From JAWVZU01 sp033722075 (lineage in GTDB: Bacteria; Pseudomonadota; Gammaproteobacteria; Xanthomonadales; SZUA-38): a DNA stretch of 5,362 nucleotides. The stretch spans positions 1 through 5,362 of the forward strand of contig JAWVZU010000259.1 of NCBI GenBank assembly GCA_033722075.1, in the 5' to 3' direction. This document shows positions 1 through 5,362 of this stretch, piece after piece. The translations under genes and the position numbers were made by a program. Under the pieces are notes generated by a model that did no database searches, was not told where the DNA came from, and worked only from the letters and a program-made list of their open reading frames with translations. How positions within the stretch are numbered: position 1 is the stretch's first letter; the number at the start of each line of letters is the position of its first letter.

Positions 1-785
1 CGGCAATTCTCTTTCCGCCGGAGTATGTGGAGGCCCACGAAAGCGCCTTGAACTCGGAAGCTGGGCTTGCCTCGGTCATGGAGGTCCCGGTCCCGGTGGA
101 TTATCTCCTCGTGCGCCTGAAGGACAAGCCGCTCCTGGCCAATGCCCTGAGCTACCGGCCCGTAGGCATTATGGATGCCGATCAGTATTTCGTGCTGTTC
201 TCGAGAGACCAGATCGCCTACCCCTGGAGCACCCGGATCCTTAGGGATCCTCACTGTATTGGTCCGCCCCAGGTCGACCGGATCGGAAGCGAGCTGGAGG
301 CCTGGCGTGCTGCCGAGCAGATGCTGCCGGTCGACCTGCAGCGCCTGCGAGGCTTGCCGCTGACCGCATCCCTGCTCACCGCCAGTTTTCGATATCTGGC
401 GGCGACCTCGCGCTCGGACCTGCGATCTCTGCTCTCACCGCACCTGGACACCCATCCACAGGTCGCCCGCAGCATTGCCCGCATGGCCCTCGCCAATCAC
501 GACGGGCGCTCGGTGGTCGAGCTCGTCGCCAACTTGGCGGATCGCTCGGTCGAGGACATCCTGATTCTTGCGCTGGCTCAGCACGATCTCGGCGACTTCT
601 CGCCTGCCAGACAGAACCTGGCGGCGATCGTTGATCTCCTGAAGGATCCGGACACCCGAAGTCTGGCGCGCCGGGCTCTCGCCGAAGCCACGCCAACCGA
701 AGAGGCAACGACCAAGTCCGCCTGGGCACCGCTTCGAAGCCGGATGATCAGTTCGGAAACCTGTGGGCCGGATGGCGATCCGTGA
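1..785 (+). CDS. C-terminal part of a TPR-like protein, possibly the tail of a membrane glycosyltransferase (5' end outside window)
   Basis: The frame is open to the left edge (first full codon at 3) and stops with TGA at 783-785, giving 260 visible residues. In-frame GTG (27) and ATG (78) codons exist, but no Shine-Dalgarno precedes them and the sequence before GTG27 (AILFPPEY) already reads as protein, so I treat the gene as 5'-truncated. Numbering from codon 3, residues about 30-70 run strand (VDYLLVR), helix (PLLANAL), strand (YFVLFSR). This pattern is common in the soluble tail after the membrane helices of ArnT/PMT-like glycosyltransferases. Residues about 95-230 are helical; LALAQHDLGDF, about 189-199, followed by an Ala/Leu helix resembles a TPR unit. 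No membrane segment or catalytic motif lies in the visible part. The last ~30 residues look disordered. That this is coding is fairly sure; the glycosyltransferase link is inference, and a plain TPR protein is the alternative. Confidence 0.75.
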   Translation, partial: AILFPPEYVEAHESALNSEAGLASVMEVPVPVDYLLVRLKDKPLLANALSYRPVGIMDADQYFVLFSRDQIAYPWSTRILRDPHCIGPPQVDRIGSELEAWRAAEQMLPVDLQRLRGLPLTASLLTASFRYLAATSRSDLRSLLSPHLDTHPQVARSIARMALANHDGRSVVELVANLADRSVEDILILALAQHDLGDFSPARQNLAAIVDLLKDPDTRSLARRALAEATPTEEATTKSAWAPLRSRMISSETCGPDGDP

Positions 786-881
786 TCGCTGCCGCGGCCT
801 GACTGCGTCAGCTCGTAGGCAACGACCGAGGAATCGACGGCGTCCACTTCACCGAATTTCAACCGGTCCCTGCCTCACGTT

Positions 882-890
882 TGCTAAACT
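882..890 (+). promoter_or_regulatory. Possible extended -10 promoter element upstream of the c-di-GMP signalling gene
   Basis: TGCTAAACT has the extended -10 form TG-N-TAnnnT in an otherwise GC-rich intergenic region, about 48 bases before the ATG at 938. I see no good -35 hexamer at 16-18 bp spacing. It would start transcription near 896-898 and give a leader of about 40 bases. The call rests on similarity only. Confidence 0.35.
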
Positions 891-937
891 TGCAGGCGGG
901 AAAGGAGTTACCCGGCGTCCGGACCGGATGACAACAA

Positions 938-3091
938 ATGGGGGTGTTGCCGATAGCCGATACTCAGTCGCCAAGCGATGGCCAGGCATCGACAGCCCGG
1001 CTGTTGCTCGTAGCCAGCGACCGAAAGACCCGGGACCTGGTCACGACGGCGCTCGTCCCGGAGAAGTGGCAATTATCCGTCGCGGATGACGGACACGACA
1101 CACTCGCCGAGTTGATCGATGGACGACCCGACCTGCTGATCCTGAATTCCGAACTGGAAGAGGGCAGCCTCTGGATCTGCGAGCAGCTTCGGTCCATCGC
1201 AATCGGTGAACACCTGCCGATCCTGGTACTCATACCCGCCGACGATCGCGCATTGATTGCCGATGCCTACGAGGCCGGCGCCACCGATTACTTTCTGAAG
1301 ACCGGCGACTATTCGCTCCTGCCGCATCGAGTTCGCTACGTGCTTCGCACGAGCAGCACTTACGCCTCGCTCCGCCAGAGTCAGCAGCAACTGTCCAAGG
1401 CGCAGGAACTCGCCGACATCGGTCACTGGGAATTGAGCCTCACGGAAGGCAGCCTGCACTGGTCGTCGGAGGTGTTTCGAATCCACGGTCGCCGCCCACG
1501 CCCGGACAAGCTCAGCTTCGACGATTTCTTCGCCGACGTGCACGAAGAGGACCGGTCGATGCTCCAGGACGCCATCGCCGGCACCTTCGAAAAGGCCGCC
1601 CGCTTTCGCGTGGAACACCGGATCGTGCGGCCGGACACAACGGTGCGCGTCGTGCAGCAACGGGGCGAGCCGATCCTCGATGACCATGGATCGGTCATCG
1701 GGCTGACCGGAACCATCCAGGACATTTCCGAACAGCGCGAAGCGCAGGAGGAAATTCGCAACCTCGCCTACTTCGATACACTGACGGGGCTGGGCAACCG
1801 CCCCTTCTTCAATGACCGTCTCGAAGCCGCCGTGGGACACGCCCAGCGCGTCGGCGAACGTCTCGCCGTGATCTTCTTCGACCTGGACGATTTCAAGACG
1901 GTCAACGACACGCTCGGACATGCGGCCGGCGACACGCTCCTCAAAATCGTGTCCGAGCGGGTCAATCGCTGTGTCCGGGAGGGCGACACCATGTGCCGCG
2001 CACAGGAAACAGCCCGTCTCGGCGGCGACGAGTTCACTCTCATCCTCGCCGGCATCGAAGATCCCCAGGACGTGGCGATCGTGGCCGAGCGGATCCGGCG
2101 CAGCATTGCGCGCCCCTTCGAAGTCGAAGGGGAAGAGGCCAATGTCTCGGCAAGTATCGGCATTGCCGTGTTTCCGGAGGACGGCGACGAGCCCCAGGCA
2201 CTCGTGTCCCACGCCGACATGGCCATGTATCAGAGCAAATCGGAGGGCGGGAATCGCTACAACTTTTTCAGACCATCCATGGTCGAGCGGATCCGGCGAC
2301 GCAAACACATCATCAATCGGCTGGGTGCGGCGGTCCGCGAGCAAAACCTGAGCCTGGTTTTCCAGCCCATTGTTCGCCTCACCGACTGTCAACTGGTGGG
2401 GGCCGAAGCTCTGGTCCGCTGGTCCGACCCGGAACTCGGCAATGTATCGCCGGAGGAATTCGTTCCGGTCGCCGAGGAAACCGGGGCGATCGCCGAGATC
2501 GGCGAGTGGGTGCTGACCGAATCCTGCCGACTCCTGGCCGACTGGGAAAAGCGCTTTGGCGTCCGCCTGAATCTCTCGGTCAACATATCCTCCCTGCAGT
2601 TCATGGGCGGACGACTGCACGACTTCATGAATTCCGTGCTGACCGATACAGGCATCAGTCCGGACCGGCTACAGCTTGAATTGAGCGATCGGCTGCTCAT
2701 GGACAACCTGGAGGAAGCAAGGTCGGAACTGGAGCACCTGACGGAACTGGGGGTTACTCTCTGCATCGAGCACGTGGGCCGCAATCCGACCCATCTATCC
2801 GGCCTGGCTTCCCTGCCCCTTAAGGCCCTCAAGGTGGACCGCCAGTTCATTCAATCGGCCGGCAAGGACGCGGCGGCGGCCGCCCTTGTCGCCTCACTCA
2901 TCGGCATCGGTCGTGCTCTCGACCTCCAGGTGATCGCCGAAGGCGTCGAAAATGACGGGCAATACCAGATGGTCCGGGATCTCAACTGCGAGTTCGGCCA
3001 GGGATACCTGTTTGCGGCGCCGCTGAGTGACGTGGGGATTTCCGAGTTGCTCCAGCAGAATGACCTCTGCCTCGCAAACGGGACACGCTGA
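938..3091 (+). CDS. REC-PAS-GGDEF-EAL cyclic-di-GMP signalling protein, probable diguanylate cyclase with degenerate REC and EAL domains
   Basis: A complete cytoplasmic protein of 717 residues with no membrane segment. Domains: receiver-like (about 20-137), helical coiled-coil linker (about 138-158, Gln/Ser/Leu-rich), PAS of the PAS_3 type (about 155-268, HWSSEVFRIHG), GGDEF (about 274-444), EAL (about 455-705). GGDEF domains make c-di-GMP from two GTP. This one keeps D315 and D318 in FFDLDDFK, N323, D332 in GHAAGD, an intact GGDEF at 362-366, and K434. An RxxD inhibitory-site motif (R347, D350) sits upstream but 11 rather than 5 residues from GGDEF. The receiver has N70 where the phospho-acceptor Asp belongs, A26/S27 in the acidic pocket and I99 at the switch Thr; K121 is kept. 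The EAL keeps E490, N549, E581, K632, D634, E668 and Q688, but DDFGTGYS is replaced by EHVGRNPT (611-618). Expected net activity is therefore c-di-GMP synthesis, tuned by the PAS domain; this is inference. An in-frame TGA at 929-931 fixes the 5' limit, and ATG938 is the only ATG, although its ribosome site is weak. GTG944 and TTG947 are alternatives. Confidence 0.95.
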   Translation: MGVLPIADTQSPSDGQASTARLLLVASDRKTRDLVTTALVPEKWQLSVADDGHDTLAELIDGRPDLLILNSELEEGSLWICEQLRSIAIGEHLPILVLIPADDRALIADAYEAGATDYFLKTGDYSLLPHRVRYVLRTSSTYASLRQSQQQLSKAQELADIGHWELSLTEGSLHWSSEVFRIHGRRPRPDKLSFDDFFADVHEEDRSMLQDAIAGTFEKAARFRVEHRIVRPDTTVRVVQQRGEPILDDHGSVIGLTGTIQDISEQREAQEEIRNLAYFDTLTGLGNRPFFNDRLEAAVGHAQRVGERLAVIFFDLDDFKTVNDTLGHAAGDTLLKIVSERVNRCVREGDTMCRAQETARLGGDEFTLILAGIEDPQDVAIVAERIRRSIARPFEVEGEEANVSASIGIAVFPEDGDEPQALVSHADMAMYQSKSEGGNRYNFFRPSMVERIRRRKHIINRLGAAVREQNLSLVFQPIVRLTDCQLVGAEALVRWSDPELGNVSPEEFVPVAEETGAIAEIGEWVLTESCRLLADWEKRFGVRLNLSVNISSLQFMGGRLHDFMNSVLTDTGISPDRLQLELSDRLLMDNLEEARSELEHLTELGVTLCIEHVGRNPTHLSGLASLPLKALKVDRQFIQSAGKDAAAAALVASLIGIGRALDLQVIAEGVENDGQYQMVRDLNCEFGQGYLFAAPLSDVGISELLQQNDLCLANGTR

Positions 3092-3099
3092 ACGCCCGG

Positions 3100-3129
3100 T
3101 TGTTGCGCATCCGCCGATTCTGCTAGGGT
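3100..3129 (+). promoter_or_regulatory. Probable sigma-70 type promoter for the small exported protein
   Basis: TTGTTG (3100-3105) as a -35 and an extended -10 TGCTAGGGT (3121-3129, hexamer TAGGGT at 3124-3129) are separated by an 18-bp spacer. This puts the start near 3136 and a leader of about 27 bases before the ATG at 3163. The -35 begins just after the stop codon of the preceding gene, so the downstream gene probably has its own promoter even if it also receives read-through. Confidence 0.5.
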
Positions 3130-3151
3130 GTGCCCCGCATCCCACCCATTC

Positions 3152-3156
3152 AGGAG
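3152..3156 (+). promoter_or_regulatory. Shine-Dalgarno site that fixes the start at ATG 3163
   Basis: AGGAG lies six bases before the ATG at 3163. An in-frame GTG at 3130 would add 11 residues, but it overlaps the putative -10 element, has no ribosome site, and would put a non-signal extension in front of a good signal peptide. The ATG is preferred. Confidence 0.85.
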
Positions 3157-3162
3157 TTCCAA

Positions 3163-3750
3163 ATGACTTTCCCCACCAGAGCCGGCGTGGCTCGGGCCCT
3201 TGGCGTTATCGCCTTGTTCCTGACGGCCATCGCCGTCGCACAACCCATGGCTCAGCCGGCTGAAGAGCCCAGTGCCGAGCAGAATGCCGCCATGCAGCAG
3301 CTGCAGGCCATGCAGCAGAAAATGCAGAACCTGAGTTCCGAACTCGAATCGATCCAGATGCAGGCGCTCGAGGAGCATCCCGAGCTTCAGCAGCAGCAGG
3401 AGGATTTCCGCGAGCTGCTGGTCGATACGATGAGCGAGCAGGGCTATGAAGCCGAAGCGGCCATGGAGCGCATGATGTCCATGCAGGACCAGCTGAGGAG
3501 CGGCGAGCTTACGGAAGCAGAACAGCAGTCGATGACTACCGAGCTCCAGCAGGAAAGCATGAATTTCCAGGCGGCCCAGGGCCAGGCCATGCAGGACGAG
3601 GCACTTCAGACGGCGCTCAACGAACTCCAGTCCGAGATGCAGGTTGCGATGATCGAGACCGATCCGCGTACCGAGGACCTGCTGGCTCAGCTCAATGCGA
3701 CCCAGCAGGAGTTCCAGCAGCTGGTCCAGCAGCTGCAGGGCTCGCAATAG
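3163..3750 (+). CDS. Exported Gln/Met-rich helical protein of unknown function with internal duplication
   Basis: A 195-residue protein that I cannot assign to a named family. The N-terminus is a typical Sec signal peptide: Arg residues at 6 and 11, a hydrophobic core (ALGVIALFLTAIAVA, 12-26), and likely signal peptidase I cleavage after AVA (26) or after MA (30). There is no lipobox and no cysteine anywhere, so a soluble periplasmic or secreted protein is expected. The mature part is almost entirely predicted helix or coiled coil. By hand count it has about 38 Gln and 15 Met in 169 residues, one Lys, one Tyr and no Trp, and it is acidic. Residues about 37-111 and 117-184 look like two copies of one unit (see findings). 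The Shine-Dalgarno and putative promoter are clear, and it starts 71 bp after the signalling gene. It ends 6 bp from the convergent transglycosylase gene. A Skp-like or other coiled-coil chaperone role is conceivable by shape only, and no motif supports it. Confidence 0.88.
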   Translation: MTFPTRAGVARALGVIALFLTAIAVAQPMAQPAEEPSAEQNAAMQQLQAMQQKMQNLSSELESIQMQALEEHPELQQQQEDFRELLVDTMSEQGYEAEAAMERMMSMQDQLRSGELTEAEQQSMTTELQQESMNFQAAQGQAMQDEALQTALNELQSEMQVAMIETDPRTEDLLAQLNATQQEFQQLVQQLQGSQ

Positions 3751-3756
3751 CCTGAT

Positions 3757-5362
3757 TCATCCGGCGTAGCAGCTGGCCACCTCCGGCCAGCCCTGCGCCC
3801 GAATCCGTTCAAAATGCTCCAGGAAGGCCCGGTCGATGGCCTTGAGCCGGGCACGCGTATTCTCTCGACGATAGCGGCTCAATTGGCCGGGTCCGCCATT
3901 GTAGGCGGCATAGGTTGCGCGCGGCAGGTTCTCCAGCCCGCCGGGCTCAAGGTGCTCGCCACGGCGCAGGGCATAGTCGACGAGATAGTGCTCCAGGATC
4001 TCGATGCCGGCCACCGCGTTGTAGCCGATTTCCCGTTCCAGCCGGTCGAGATCGTAGATGCCGCGCCAGACGCGGCCGTTGATTTGCATCATGCCGACCG
4101 CTCCTATGGACGAGCGGATCACCTCCGGCGGTGCCTCCCCGGTGATGTAGTGACGCCAGCAGCTTTCCTTCCACGCCGTCGCCATCACCAGCGGCTGAAA
4201 CAACGGCCGGACCTCCGCCGGAATCCGCGGTGACGCTGCCAGATGCTCATTCGATTTGCGCTCGAGCAGGTCATGCACCTGCCGCAGCACCGCCTCCCGC
4301 TCAGACAAGCCCGGCACGAAGAGTTGCCAGTCGGGCGGATAGAGCACTTCAACGTCGGCATGTGCTGCGGGAATCAGCCAGTCGATCCAGGTCGTCGGCG
4401 GATCCACGGTGGGCAGCGGCGGCGGCTCATCCGCCCCGTAAAGCTTGCGCAGGGCCGGATCGGGACCGAGCAGGAGCGGCGTAAACCGGGCCGGAGCCTC
4501 CTCGGCCAGCAACAGCCGCGCCAGCCGGCGGATACCGTCTCGGCTGATCTCGATATCGTAGTCGCCGCCCAGGGCATCGAGGGCGGCAATGGCATCGGCC
4601 CCCGCCATGAAAGCGGCCAGGTGCAGGCCCCGCGCCAGTTCGCCCAGCTCTTCCCTTTGCAGAGCCAGCACGAGCGGCCGAAGCTGGTCCCATGTCTCGA
4701 TGAACAACTCGCGGACCGGGTCTTCCTCCATCAAGCCCCGGGTTTCCCCGGCGCCCTCTTCCGCGTCCGGCGTATCGACCAGTGCCCGTGCAATTGCCAG
4801 CCTGGCATCGAGGAGTACGCCCAGCAGATCGAGGTTCAGTGACTCATCCGCCGAAGCCTCGGCCAGTTTCAGGGTCACCGTGGTCAGGAAACCATCCAGC
4901 TCGTCTTCGATCCGGCTCCATTCGGCCAACTCCGCCGGACTCAACGGCGCCGTCGGCCCCTCTTCGGGAACCGGATCGGCCAGGGTCAGGGCGATCTCCG
5001 CCGCCACGCCGTCGTCCTGCGCCATCACGACCGCGAGTCGGCTGCGCTCGGAAAGCAGGGGCGCGGTTTGGTCGAATGTCTCGATGATGTCATCGACGGC
5101 TTCAAGCGGACCGGATGCATCGATACGCAGGTCCTGCAACCGGGGTAGCACCACGCGCTCAGCAAGAATGCGGGCCGGCCGGGTCAGGAGCCCCGCGGTA
5201 CCGTCGGCACGGCGCAACTCCGCGCTGACGAACTCGAGGACCACGGCAAACTCGTCGGAGGCCACCGCGGGATGCAACAGAACGTGCAGTTGTCCCCGCG
5301 CATCCTTCGGTCCCAGGCAGCGACCGAACAGATTGGTCCCCAGGTCGGCCTCGAACGCGACC
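3757..5362 (-). CDS. Lytic transglycosylase with C-terminal SLT domain (5' end outside window)
   Basis: The minus-strand frame is open to the right edge (first full codon 5359-5361) and stops at 3757-3759, giving 534 visible residues. A TTG at 5275-5277 could be read as a start, but the protein-like sequence continues upstream of it, so the gene is 5'-truncated and any signal peptide is out of view. Numbering from the edge, the SLT domain spans about 375-505. It carries the family 1 motifs in order: KESCW with catalytic Glu399 (codon 4165-4167), SSIGAVGMMQIN (417-428), YNAVAGIEIL (447-456) and AAYNGGPG (485-492). Such enzymes cleave the MurNAc-GlcNAc bond of peptidoglycan to form 1,6-anhydroMurNAc ends in the periplasm. 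The roughly 370 residues before it are helical, acidic and Leu/Ala-rich; I recognise no domain there. A scaffold like the Slt70 superhelix is possible but not shown. It converges on the small exported protein gene. The family call is sure; the specific subfamily is not. Confidence 0.92.
   Translation of the reverse strand, partial: VAFEADLGTNLFGRCLGPKDARGQLHVLLHPAVASDEFAVVLEFVSAELRRADGTAGLLTRPARILAERVVLPRLQDLRIDASGPLEAVDDIIETFDQTAPLLSERSRLAVVMAQDDGVAAEIALTLADPVPEEGPTAPLSPAELAEWSRIEDELDGFLTTVTLKLAEASADESLNLDLLGVLLDARLAIARALVDTPDAEEGAGETRGLMEEDPVRELFIETWDQLRPLVLALQREELGELARGLHLAAFMAGADAIAALDALGGDYDIEISRDGIRRLARLLLAEEAPARFTPLLLGPDPALRKLYGADEPPPLPTVDPPTTWIDWLIPAAHADVEVLYPPDWQLFVPGLSEREAVLRQVHDLLERKSNEHLAASPRIPAEVRPLFQPLVMATAWKESCWRHYITGEAPPEVIRSSIGAVGMMQINGRVWRGIYDLDRLEREIGYNAVAGIEILEHYLVDYALRRGEHLEPGGLENLPRATYAAYNGGPGQLSRYRRENTRARLKAIDRAFLEHFERIRAQGWPEVASCYAG
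3769..3796. terminator. GC-rich hairpin at the convergent gene ends, possible transcription stop without a U-tract
   Basis: GCTGGCC (3772-3778) and GGCCAGC (3785-3791) form a perfect 7-bp inverted repeat with a 6-base loop. An alternative pairing with a two-base bulge adds GCAG (3769-3772) against CTGC (3793-3796). It lies inside the last codons of the transglycosylase gene, 19 bases past the stop of the plus-strand gene. No T-tract follows on either strand, so it is not a classical intrinsic terminator. The gap between the two genes is only 6 bases and holds nothing else. Confidence 0.25.

Noticed and set aside
235..251. Two GGATCC sites close together as an inserted or engineered junction
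   Set aside because: The reading frame runs smoothly through both and the protein shows no break. Two six-base palindromes nearby can occur by chance.
799..811. Inverted repeat CTGAC-TGC-GTCAG after the first gene as a terminator
   Set aside because: Only a 5-bp stem with no following T-run, which is too weak to call.
763..1089. Plus-strand frame of 108 codons spanning the intergenic region and the start of the signalling gene
   Set aside because: Low-complexity Arg/Pro/Gly-rich product with no ribosome site. It overlaps the receiver-domain coding sequence in another frame and looks like a shadow.
1073..2620. Open reading frame of 515 codons on the minus strand, opposite the signalling gene
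   Set aside because: It lies wholly inside a gene with unmistakable PAS, GGDEF and EAL motifs. Its translation shows no domain, and long antisense frames are common opposite GC-rich genes because stop codons are rare there.
3126..3147. GGGTG/CACCC inverted repeat in the leader of the small exported protein as a regulatory hairpin
   Set aside because: Five base pairs across a 12-base loop, overlapping the putative -10 element. This is likely chance.
3289..3330. CAG-rich stretch as a microsatellite or phase-variable tract
   Set aside because: The CAG units are interrupted and in triplet frame, so length changes would not shift the frame. It is explained by the Gln-rich coding sequence.
2851..3747. 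Minus-strand frame of 298 codons with a Leu-rich product opposite the small exported protein
   Set aside because: The many Leu residues are the complement of CAG glutamine codons on the plus strand (CTG). The plus-strand gene has a ribosome site and a signal peptide, and this frame also runs into the signalling gene.

Overview
This is a GC-rich, densely coded chromosomal window. The codon use, the c-di-GMP signalling protein, the Gram-negative type signal peptide and the family 1 lytic transglycosylase suggest a gammaproteobacterium. The acidic proteins and general style would fit the Wenzhouxiangella/Xanthomonadales-Chromatiales neighbourhood, but this is an impression from style and no marker gene is present. 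I see no mobile element, CRISPR array, tRNA or rRNA.

Layout, left to right: (1) positions 1-785, plus strand: the 3' part of a gene that enters from the left edge. Its product ends in an alpha/beta segment like the soluble tail of membrane glycosyltransferases, followed by a TPR-like helical region. (2) 786-937: a 152-bp intergenic region with a possible extended -10 promoter element. (3) 938-3091, plus strand: a complete 717-residue REC-PAS-GGDEF-EAL cyclic-di-GMP signalling protein. (4) 3092-3162: a short intergenic region with a plausible promoter and a clear Shine-Dalgarno. (5) 3163-3750, plus strand: a small exported, Gln/Met-rich helical protein of unknown function that appears to be an internal duplication. 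(6) 3757-5362, minus strand: a lytic transglycosylase with a C-terminal SLT domain, convergent with the previous gene and leaving the window at its 5' end.

The most notable content is in the signalling protein. Its receiver domain lacks the phospho-acceptor Asp (Asn70), both acidic-pocket Asp residues and the switch Thr. Its EAL domain has lost the DDFGTG loop that carries two metal-binding Asp residues. The GGDEF domain keeps its full active-site signature. On sequence alone it reads as a diguanylate cyclase with a PAS sensor, flanked by a pseudo-receiver and a probable pseudo-phosphodiesterase, although it would be annotated by default as a bifunctional response regulator.

No operon joins all the genes. 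The cyclase and the small exported protein are co-directional with a 71-bp gap, but the second has its own promoter-like sequence. The exported helical protein and the peptidoglycan lyase both act, or probably act, in the envelope, but a functional link to c-di-GMP signalling is not shown by the sequence. I found no convincing undescribed multi-gene system; the candidates for novelty are the divergent signalling protein and the duplicated Gln/Met-rich protein.
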